A stretch of DNA of 5,882 bases from Desulfobacterales bacterium S5133MH16 (GTDB taxonomy: Bacteria > Desulfobacterota > Desulfobacteria > Desulfobacterales > UBA11574), in NCBI GenBank assembly GCA_001751005.1, contig MAXL01000371.1, forward strand, positions 1 to 5,882. The letters are read 5' to 3'. The stretch's first letter is position 1. Each line of letters starts with the position of its first letter. Under the pieces are notes generated by a model. That model saw only the letters and a list, made by a program, of their open reading frames with translations, was not told the origin of the DNA and made no database searches. Below, piece by piece: positions 1-4,640 of this stretch. A program made the translations under genes and the position numbers.

Positions 1-1
1 C

Positions 2-100
2 CGGCTGGCTGCAATCTATCTTGAGGATGACGACAAATGGATGGATCGCGTAATGCAACAGAGGGAGAGGATAAAAAAAACAAAGCATAAAATATGGTGA
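2..100 (+). CDS. C-terminal end of an unidentified protein (partial)
   Basis: An open frame enters from the left edge and ends at TGA (98-100), giving 32 residues. It begins RLAAIYLEDDDKWMDRVM and ends in a lysine/arginine-rich tail (QRERIKKTKHKIW). The charged, apparently helical composition and the basic tail look like a genuine protein end, and the competing frame starting at base 1 stops after a few codons. The fragment is too short for me to assign a family. It runs the same way as the PA2779-family gene, with a 157-nt gap between them, so an operon link is possible but not shown. I propose no function. Confidence 0.5.
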   Translation, partial: RLAAIYLEDDDKWMDRVMQQRERIKKTKHKIW

Positions 101-102
101 AA

Positions 103-114
103 GGTGTTGACACC
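103..114. promoter_or_regulatory. Short palindrome overlapping a TTGACA -35-like hexamer
   Basis: GGTGT-TG-ACACC is a perfect 5-bp inverted repeat with a 2-bp centre, just 3' of the stop codon at 100. It contains a consensus -35 hexamer TTGACA (107-112) on the + strand. No good -10 hexamer lies 16-18 bp downstream: TCTTTT at 17 bp matches only about 3 of 6, and TGTATT is 22 bp away. The two-base centre is too short for an RNA hairpin, so if functional it would be a DNA-binding site. It could regulate the gene at 258 or be chance. Confidence 0.2.
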
Positions 115-244
115 TAAATTAGACTGTGGTCTTTTGTATTCAATTTTGGCGAACAAGGGTTCAATACAATGTATCAATCGGCTTAAACTGGTACTTCTGT
201 GAGTAGTATTTTGACGATTTCTTTTATTTTATTAATAGATTTTA

Positions 245-251
245 AGGGAGG
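245..251 (+). promoter_or_regulatory. Ribosome binding site of the PA2779-family gene
   Basis: AGGGAGG sits 6 nt before the ATG at 258. It is a near-consensus Shine-Dalgarno sequence and fixes that start. Confidence 0.75.
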
Positions 252-257
252 TAATCC

Positions 258-662
258 ATGAAATTATTACGGCAAAAGTCTAAACCCGTCAGTGTTTTTA
301 TGACAATTTTAATCCTTCTTCTCACAGTTCCTTATCAATCTGTTTTTGCTTCAATGATCGGCACAGAAACCGTGATAGATATGGCAAGGGGGCAGGAAGC
401 CCGTGATTGTCTGAACCGAATTATGACCCGTGAAGACGTACAGACAGTATTTACATCATACGGTATAAATCCACTGGAGGCTAAGGCGCGTCTCGACACC
501 CTTTCTGATACTGAAATCATTCGTCTTTACGATCAGATAGAGCAGCTTCCTGCAGGCGGAAGCGACCTGGGTACAGCCTTGATTGCCGTTGGTGTTGTTT
601 TTATTATTCTATTCATAACAGATCTTCTGGGGTATACCGACGTTTTTTCGTTCACCAGATAG
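258..662 (+). CDS. PA2779-family small exported/membrane protein (DUF6627-like)
   Basis: A 134-residue protein of the family named after Pseudomonas PA2779; molecular function unknown. Residues 1-31 form a signal peptide: basic start KLLRQKSK, hydrophobic core VFMTILILLLTV, likely cleavage after VFA. The family core follows: SMIGTETVIDMARGQEAR, a helical 'TREDVQTVF' segment, 'YGINPLEAKARLDTLSDTEI', and the hallmark QLPAGGSDLG at about 96-105. Residues 105-124 are a hydrophobic segment ending ITDLLGYTDVFSF, the characteristic end of the family. The mature protein is probably periplasmic or anchored by this C-terminal helix. The ATG has a strong Shine-Dalgarno sequence. In many genomes, from memory, a PA2778-type C39-like cysteine peptidase with TPRs lies next to this gene. 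None is visible here: upstream is an unrelated fragment and downstream is a bactofilin. Family assignment is fairly sure; the role is not. Confidence 0.8.
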   Translation: MKLLRQKSKPVSVFMTILILLLTVPYQSVFASMIGTETVIDMARGQEARDCLNRIMTREDVQTVFTSYGINPLEAKARLDTLSDTEIIRLYDQIEQLPAGGSDLGTALIAVGVVFIILFITDLLGYTDVFSFTR

Positions 663-776
663 TTTCTATTACTCCAGTACTCCATCACTTCAATAATAAA
701 CAACGTTATGGGACAACTGATAATTCAATCGATAAAGAAACGCAATTTAAGGGCGTACACAGTATATCTTTAAAAA

Positions 777-782
777 GGGGGA
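777..782 (+). promoter_or_regulatory. Ribosome binding site of the bactofilin gene
   Basis: GGGGGA lies 5 nt before the ATG at 788 and supports that start. The 125-nt gap before it (663-787) shows no clear terminator and no convincing -35/-10 pair. Confidence 0.6.
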
Positions 783-787
783 TTCCA

Positions 788-1273
788 ATGCTTAAAAAAA
801 GCAAGAAGTTTAACACCGGCACAGCGTCCTCCCATGTTCCGGCCCCGGTGGAGGGAAAGACTATTATCGGTGAGCAGATTATCATCGACGGAGCCATCCG
901 AGGCAAGGAGGATCTGCTCATTGAGGGATCGGTCAAGGGGAGAATCGAAGTGGAGACTCACCACTTAACCGTGGGCCCCAGGGGTCAGGTGGAAGCCGAG
1001 ATCCAGGCCGCCAACGTGACCATCAGCGGCAGGCTTGTGGGCAATATTAACGCCGCCGGGAAAGTAGAGATTACAAAGGAGGCCGATTTTAACGGTGAGA
1101 TCACGGCAAAGAGCATTTCGGTGGAGGACGGGGCTTACCTTAAGGCGGTCATAGAACTCAAGCGTGAGCCGCACAAGCAGCCCGTTTCGGTGGTCAAGCC
1201 GGAAGAGAAGTCTGCATCAGAACCGGTGAAAGAACCGCTTACTCTGGCCGGCAAGAGCAGCAAGGGGAATTGA
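788..1273 (+). CDS. Bactofilin (DUF583 cytoskeletal polymer protein)
   Basis: A 161-residue bactofilin. These proteins self-assemble without nucleotide into right-handed beta-helix filaments, often at the inner membrane, and act as scaffolds for cell shape, polarity or cell-wall enzymes. The disordered N-tail (about 1-24, basic MLKKSKKF) leads into the DUF583 core at about 25-123. The core shows the regular short beta-strand repeats with G/N turns: GEQIIIDGAIRGKEDLLIEG, GRIEVETHHLTVG, GQVEAEIQAANVTISGRLVG, NINAAGKVEITKEADFNG and EITAKSISVEDGAYLKA. A lysine/proline-rich C-tail (about 125-161) is typical and unstructured. Length is normal for the family. The stop lies 3 nt before the next gene's TTG start, so the two are very likely translationally coupled and may work together. 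The coding sequence is visibly GC-richer (sampled lines 52-57% GC) than the flanking genes. Confidence in the family is high; the cellular job is unknown. Confidence 0.93.
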   Translation: MLKKSKKFNTGTASSHVPAPVEGKTIIGEQIIIDGAIRGKEDLLIEGSVKGRIEVETHHLTVGPRGQVEAEIQAANVTISGRLVGNINAAGKVEITKEADFNGEITAKSISVEDGAYLKAVIELKREPHKQPVSVVKPEEKSASEPVKEPLTLAGKSSKGN

Positions 1274-1276
1274 TCA

Positions 1277-1891
1277 TTGACCTTTTTCGCTACTTCTTCC
1301 GATCGGCCGCGGCAGGATTCGGATCATAGGTTTAAGACGGTCGACTATACCAGCAATGTCCTGCAGCTTTTCATAGAAAGTCTTGATAGACAGCCACCAG
1401 GTCAGGTGCTCGACCTTGGGCCTGTGTGCCAGGAGAACATCAGGTTTTTCGCCGAGCGGGTGAAAAGGCTATATGTCTGCGACATGTTCATCCGTCTGGA
1501 GAGGTGCCTTGGCAAAGGAAATCCTGTCGATCGAATCTGGCATGAGCTCGATTACCCTCCTGAAAGCTTTGACGGAATCCTTATATGGGAACTGGCCGAC
1601 CGTCTGGACGATGATGAGGTTAGAGCGCTGGTTAAGCTGTGTTATATAATGTTAAAACCCGGGGGGATGGCGGTTGTCCTGGTTTTGGGCGAGCAGGCGG
1701 CAAGATTAGGGGTGAACTCCTTTGTGATTGGACAGGACTTTAAGGTTGGTTTAAGGTCTCAGCCCCATCTGCGTCTTCCTATTCGCGGCCGCCAGAACAG
1801 AGACGTTTTGGCCATGATGACTCCTCTAAAGCCGGCCAAGTCGTTTATCTGCCGCCTCGGGTTCATGGAATTTCTTTTCACACGGGACTAG
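1277..1891 (+). CDS. Degenerate class I SAM-dependent methyltransferase-like protein
   Basis: A 204-residue protein with a Rossmann methyltransferase layout. Motif I is VLDLGPVCQENIRFFAE (about 44-60). The second strand ends in an acidic residue, LYVCDM (D69). A motif like the family's 'FDxI' strand, SFDGILIWELADRLDDDEV, is at about 97-115, and LKPGG (126-130) is the usual post-motif. Motif I lacks the normal GxGxG: there is DLGP followed by C, Q and E instead of glycines, so SAM binding may be altered or lost. A 'pseudo-methyltransferase' is possible. The start is TTG at 1277, preceded by AAGGGG (1262-1267, inside the bactofilin end) at 9 nt; no in-frame ATG occurs near the N-terminus. It sits 3 nt after the bactofilin stop and shares that gene's higher GC, so the pair probably moves and is expressed as one unit. 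Substrate unknown. I see no signal peptide or membrane segment. Confidence 0.7.
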   Translation: MTFFATSSDRPRQDSDHRFKTVDYTSNVLQLFIESLDRQPPGQVLDLGPVCQENIRFFAERVKRLYVCDMFIRLERCLGKGNPVDRIWHELDYPPESFDGILIWELADRLDDDEVRALVKLCYIMLKPGGMAVVLVLGEQAARLGVNSFVIGQDFKVGLRSQPHLRLPIRGRQNRDVLAMMTPLKPAKSFICRLGFMEFLFTRD

Positions 1892-1956
1892 ATCGTCCGC
1901 GGTTATAGGCATGCCTTGATCTTGAACAAAAATCCTCATTTATGGATGGACAGTAC

Positions 1957-3381
1957 CTAACTTCCTCTTGGTTTTACCACATACGTCAATTTTATCCTGT
2001 CCTTTGACGAGGATGCAATTTTCAGTGATGCAGGATTGAGTGCCAGGCTAACTGTTGTGGTTCCTGTTTTGTTAATGTTGTCCAGGGGAACCTTTTCCGT
2101 GTAGAGGGTTGAGATGTTTTCCAGGATGCGCTTCCCGCCGATTACCTCAATTTTTTCAGGATCAATCTTTAATTGTGAAAGGATTATATTTTCCGGTAAT
2201 TTTCCAACCCAGTCAACCTGTACAGGGAGCTGCTTTGTAATGGTTTTATCCAGGGTTACTTCAACAACAGGTGGCGCAACCTTGCTTAAAAAGATCCCCG
2301 GCGGCAGGGAAATGTTTTCCTTTGTAATGGAAAAGATATTGCTGCCGATAACAGCATTGCCAAGATCAAGCCGCACCTGAACCTGGTCCGGTCGAACAGA
2401 TTTTATCAGAGCCCCTGATCCGCCCAGTTGAAGTCGGACGGTATTGACAGAGGTGTCTACAATTTCAATTCCCGGATCATGTTTCGTGTATTCCACCGGG
2501 ATTTCAAGGGTAATCAGCGTATCCATTCCTTCTGAGAAACTGAACCACATTCCTGTTATAAATATAACGGAAATTAGAGCCGCTATGCTGATTTCAAGTT
2601 TTTCTTTACGCAGATTGGCAGGCTCTTCTTCGGTTATACCCATATGTTTTTGCAATGCTTTTACAAGTTCTGTATTGTCATTAATCTTCGTGATTTTGGA
2701 ATTTTTAGCAACAAGTATATTTCCGGTTTCCTCGGATACCACGATAACCAATGCATCTGTAGACTCAGACAATCCGAGCGCCGCCCGGTGACGCGTACCG
2801 TAATGTGAAGGCAGATCATTTCTGTGTGACAAGGGAAGAATAACCCCAACCTCGGCAATCCGATTTCCCTGAATTATGGCGGCGCCGTCGTGGACCGGAT
2901 TGTCAGGCCAGAAGATGCTTGTGATCATTTCTTTGGATACCAGTCCCCGCCAGGGTATTCCGCTCTGCAGTATATCCTGCAGATCTTCCTTTGCCGGAAA
3001 AACAATCAAGGCCCCGTTATGTTGTTTAGACAATGCGTTGACGCCCTCTACGATGATTTCTATGGGTGTTTGAACAGATTGTTGCGGGAATCCCCAGAGA
3101 ATGGCCTTTAGATTTTTTGCCTGAAGAACATTACTGATTTCGTTTCTGAAAATAATAATGATAATAAGGGCGGCGACAGCGGTAATCCCCTGCAGTGCCC
3201 AGCTGGTTAAAATTAGACCGAAAAAAACAGCTATCCGTTGAAAGACCCAGAGAAGCGCAATGCCGGTAAGCACCCTGAAGACATAGGTCCCTCTGAAAAG
3301 GACATAGAGGCGAAACAGGATATAGCTGTTTAACAGGATATCAATGAGATCCTGCCATCGAAAGTGTGCAAGAAAAGACAT
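1957..3381 (-). CDS. cdaA: Membrane diadenylate cyclase CdaA fused to YbbR/CdaR-type repeats
   Basis: Makes c-di-AMP from two ATP at the inner membrane. With ATG at 3381 it has 474 residues. Residues 1-10 (MSFLAHFRWQ) and three hydrophobic helices at about 12-27, 35-57 and 62-79 match the CdaA N-terminus. The DisA_N catalytic domain follows (about 100-235) with both signature motifs intact: HDGA (164-167) and GTRHRAALG (195-203, RHR at 197-199), so the enzyme should be active. A fourth helix (about 262-281) is followed by two YbbR-like repeats (about 288-378 and 380-470), presumably periplasmic. In Firmicutes the YbbR protein CdaR is a separate partner regulating CdaA; here it is the C-terminal half of the same chain and has two repeats, fewer than usual. 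An upstream in-frame GTG at 3423 would add 14 residues, but those codons lie in a repeat element and do not resemble CdaA, so I reject it. No ideal Shine-Dalgarno is seen at 3381: AAGGA lies about 17-18 nt upstream. The nearest upstream gene is the DUF2914 gene. glmM, the usual Firmicutes neighbour, is absent. Confidence 0.92.
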   Translation of the reverse strand: MSFLAHFRWQDLIDILLNSYILFRLYVLFRGTYVFRVLTGIALLWVFQRIAVFFGLILTSWALQGITAVAALIIIIIFRNEISNVLQAKNLKAILWGFPQQSVQTPIEIIVEGVNALSKQHNGALIVFPAKEDLQDILQSGIPWRGLVSKEMITSIFWPDNPVHDGAAIIQGNRIAEVGVILPLSHRNDLPSHYGTRHRAALGLSESTDALVIVVSEETGNILVAKNSKITKINDNTELVKALQKHMGITEEEPANLRKEKLEISIAALISVIFITGMWFSFSEGMDTLITLEIPVEYTKHDPGIEIVDTSVNTVRLQLGGSGALIKSVRPDQVQVRLDLGNAVIGSNIFSITKENISLPPGIFLSKVAPPVVEVTLDKTITKQLPVQVDWVGKLPENIILSQLKIDPEKIEVIGGKRILENISTLYTEKVPLDNINKTGTTTVSLALNPASLKIASSSKDRIKLTYVVKPRGS

Positions 3382-3407
3382 AAATACGTATAGGAATTTC
3401 CTTTTTT

Positions 3408-3491
3408 GGACACAGATGAACACAGATTATCAAGATTCTTAAATTGCAAAATAACAATATTATCCGTGTATATCTGCGAAAATCTGCGTCC
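3408..3491. repeat. Imperfect inverted repeat with 10-bp periodic arms
   Basis: The left arm (3408-3437) starts GGACACAGATGAACACAGAT. The right arm (3462-3491), read on the other strand, starts GGACGCAGATTTTCGCAGAT. They share the pattern GGACrCAGATnnnCrCAGATnnnCA, about 30 bp per arm, with an AT-rich 24-bp centre. Each arm is made of units spaced 10 bp apart (CAGAT/CAGAT; ATCTGCG/ATCTGCG). It fills most of the gap between the DUF2914 and cdaA genes. From memory, strings of the type 'ATCTGTGT/ATCTGCGTCC' are dispersed in many environmental bacterial genomes, so this is probably one copy of an interspersed palindromic repeat. As RNA it could fold into a long imperfect hairpin between the two genes. 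No terminal duplications, transposase or T-tract are seen. Confidence 0.6.
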
Positions 3492-3514
3492 TATTTAACT
3501 TGATTCCAATTTGA

Positions 3515-3958
3515 TCAATCCGTGATAGTGAATCTTACCGTATGAAGAATATTCTCTTTCTGATCGGTGATCTCAACTCGCCAAGGGCCTTTATCAGTTT
3601 CTCGAAGCTGAATACTGCTGTAGGTTGCCCAGCGGGGGGGCTGAAGCGTCAGCCTTTTTTTTGTGCTCGGTTTATCTTTGTGAAACCATTTGTGGTAGAT
3701 AAAAGTTTCTTTGGGTACCGGGTCGAATGAAGTAAAACAGGAGACTTTTCCGATTTTAATGGAAAAAACAACGCCCCGGTATTTTGGTGTAAAGTCTTTT
3801 ATTTCTTCACACATTACCGCATAATCCAGGACCGGCTCTTTTGAATCACGGGTGAGAAGAGAATCCTGGTTGTTTTGCGGCAATACCTGTGAAGCGAGCA
3901 AAAGATTGCAACAAATCAGAATAAATATGAATAGATAAAGTTTATATTTTGTACCCAT
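3515..3958 (-). CDS. DUF2914-containing exported protein
   Basis: A 147-residue protein with ATG at 3958. Residues 1-27 are a signal peptide or membrane anchor (KYKLYLFIFILICCNLLLASQ). The middle part (about 45-82) carries MCEEI...GVVFSIKIGKVSCFTSFDPVP, with two cysteines, C50 and C74, that could pair outside the cytoplasm. Residues about 83-145 match DUF2914: FIYHKWFHKDK, then KKRLTLQPPRWATYSSIQL, then GPWRVEI and a final ILHTVRFTITD. The W/H, PPRW, GPWRV and terminal F residues are the family's conserved positions. Function is unknown; an exported, all-beta-looking domain is all I can support. I prefer ATG 3958 to the in-frame ATG at 3973 because GAGG lies 9 nt before the former, while no Shine-Dalgarno precedes the latter. 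The gene runs the same way as cdaA and ends 133 nt before its start, so shared transcription is plausible. The CC in the h-region is not a proper lipobox. Confidence 0.85.
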   Translation of the reverse strand: MGTKYKLYLFIFILICCNLLLASQVLPQNNQDSLLTRDSKEPVLDYAVMCEEIKDFTPKYRGVVFSIKIGKVSCFTSFDPVPKETFIYHKWFHKDKPSTKKRLTLQPPRWATYSSIQLRETDKGPWRVEITDQKENILHTVRFTITD

Positions 3959-4057
3959 GTGATTCGGCCTCATTTTTTCGGGAAGATAATGTAAACGTAT
4001 TGGAATTTCTATTCCGCCATAAAAAAGTATTTCTATCGAGAGGGGAAGAGAAAGATA

Positions 4058-4089
4058 TTATCCAATCATTACAGCAAAATGATTGATAA
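4058..4089. repeat. 12-bp inverted repeat with a single bulge (hairpin)
   Basis: TTAT-c-CAATCATT pairs with AATGATTG-ATAA around a 7-nt loop (ACAGCAA). Eight consecutive base pairs are perfect, then one bulged C, then four more pairs. It lies about 100 nt upstream of the DUF2914 start and would be inside its leader if the candidate promoter at 4124-4154 is used. No T-tract follows on either strand, so it is not a standard terminator. It could be an operator, an RNA stem or a chance structure in AT-rich DNA. Confidence 0.4.
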
Positions 4090-4123
4090 ATCTCCCCCTT
4101 GCTTATATTTAAAAACAACTATT

Positions 4124-4154
4124 ATTATCTATATTAAATAAAAAGTTTTTTCAA
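4124..4154 (-). promoter_or_regulatory. Candidate sigma-70 promoter for the DUF2914-cdaA pair
   Basis: On the - strand, TTGAAA (4154-4149; 5 of 6 to consensus) is followed 17 bp later by TAGATA (3 of 6), or at 19 bp by GATAAT (5 of 6). It would give a leader of about 155 nt before the ATG at 3958. Such strings occur easily by chance in this AT-rich DNA, so support is weak. Confidence 0.25.
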
Positions 4155-4287
4155 GTAAAAATACAACATATAGTATTATATTCAATATCACCCCCAATTT
4201 AATGTATATTATTGGTTTTTAGTATAGATGAGTTTATTAAATGTAAAATTTTTATTCTTACCTAAAACCTGTCAATACGAGGAAAGT

Positions 4288-4365
4288 ATGATATTTTTGA
4301 ATTTTTCAGGGAAATTTTTAATGCCTTTCTCTAAAGTTCAAATGCGTTTGCCCAGCAATGAATGA
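4288..4365 (+). CDS. Possible 25-residue small ORF, very uncertain
   Basis: ATG at 4288 follows GAGGAAAGT, a good Shine-Dalgarno at 4279-4283 with about 4-5 nt spacing, and the frame ends at TGA 4363-4365. The peptide MIFLNFSGKFLMPFSKVQMR has no family I recognise. It lies in otherwise non-coding DNA just left of the promoter at 4375. A purine-rich string before an ATG is expected by chance in DNA of this composition. I list it so that it can be checked for conservation. Confidence 0.15.
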   Translation: MIFLNFSGKFLMPFSKVQMRLPSNE

Positions 4366-4374
4366 GCTTACTAT

Positions 4375-4403
4375 TTGACCTGTTAATATAAATGGTTTAT
4401 ACT
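4375..4403 (+). promoter_or_regulatory. Near-consensus sigma-70 promoter facing the sigma factor gene
   Basis: TTGACC (4375-4380; 5 of 6) and TATACT (4398-4403; 5 of 6) are separated by exactly 17 bp. It is the best promoter match in the window. Transcription would begin near 4410 and run rightward through the terminator hairpin (which has no T-tract in this direction), across the antisense strand of tRNA-Arg, and on to the sigma-32-type gene at 4641. That gives a leader of about 230 nt. Alternatively it makes a short untranslated RNA. Confidence 0.5.
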
Positions 4404-4458
4404 CATAAAAAATTGGCAGTTAAGGGGATAAGTGCGGCACGTCGCAGATTTTTGACCC

Positions 4459-4495
4459 AAAAAAAGGGGTTATGGCTGAAATGCCGTAACCCCTT
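4459..4495 (-). terminator. Rho-independent terminator of tRNA-Arg
   Basis: Read on the - strand, AAGGGGTTA-c-GGC and GCC-a-TAACCCCTT form a 12-bp stem with one mismatch and a 6-nt loop (stem 4495-4464), directly followed by seven T residues (4465-4459). It starts 8 nt after the tRNA CCA end. This is a textbook intrinsic terminator. The T-tract is present only in the leftward direction. Confidence 0.9.
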
Positions 4496-4503
4496 GAAAA
4501 TAC

Positions 4504-4580
<77 letters not shown>

Positions 4581-4599
4581 AAGATGAACTTAAAATCTT

Positions 4600-4628
4600 T
4601 AAATACCATATGGTTGCCTGTATGTCCA
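4600..4628 (-). promoter_or_regulatory. Probable promoter of tRNA-Arg
   Basis: On the - strand TGGACA (4628-4623; 5 of 6 to TTGACA) is followed after exactly 17 bp by TATTTA (4605-4600; 4 of 6 to TATAAT). The tRNA 5' end at 4580 is 19 nt beyond the -10 box, giving a leader of about a dozen nt. It lies in the 60-nt gap shared with the oppositely directed sigma gene, so transcription of the two could interfere. Confidence 0.5.
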
Positions 4629-4640
4629 TAAAATATTCAC

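Larger units (their letters stand above)
3959..4374. other. Long AT-rich non-coding region
   Basis: About 415 nt separate the DUF2914 start from the rightward promoter at 4375. The stretch is strongly AT-rich, with several runs of A or T. I find no convincing gene on either strand. What it holds: an inverted repeat at 4058-4089, a candidate leftward promoter at 4124-4154, a small GGAAT/ATTCC inverted repeat at 4002-4015, and a 25-codon ORF with a good ribosome binding site at 4288-4365. It probably contains the promoter and leader of the - strand DUF2914-cdaA pair. Nothing here resembles a known riboswitch to me. Confidence 0.5.

Noticed and set aside
189..205. Sigma-54-like site (TGGTAC...) upstream of the PA2779-family gene
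   Set aside because: The -24 half is acceptable, but the TTGC-type -12 element is missing at the required distance.
335..1174. - strand ORFs of 61-76 codons opposite the PA2779-family and bactofilin genes
   Set aside because: They overlap strong, recognisable genes on the other strand and show no protein-like signature.
1932..1947. Possible terminator for cdaA (ATCC/GGAT stem, then T-run on the - strand)
   Set aside because: Only 4 bp of stem with an 8-nt loop; too weak to call. The AGGCATGCCT palindrome at 1907-1916 has no loop and no T-tract.
2114..3111. Several + strand ORFs of 65-115 codons opposite cdaA
   Set aside because: They are antisense shadows of a clearly conserved coding frame and have no family-like features.
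3382..3423. N-terminal extension of CdaA from GTG 3423
   Set aside because: The extra codons lie in the inverted repeat element, have no ribosome site and do not resemble CdaA; ATG 3381 gives the family-like N-terminus.
3959..3973. Start of the DUF2914 protein at ATG 3973
   Set aside because: No Shine-Dalgarno precedes it, while GAGG inside this stretch is correctly spaced for ATG 3958.
4432..4453. Small stem TGCG/CGCA followed by five T as a terminator for a short RNA
   Set aside because: A 4-bp stem is too weak to be a confident intrinsic terminator; noted only as an alternative fate of the 4375 promoter transcript.
4589..4611. Sigma-32-like promoter (CTTAAA ... CCATAT) before the sigma gene
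   Set aside because: The half-sites resemble CTTGAA and CCCCAT, but the spacing is several bases too short for sigma-32 promoters.
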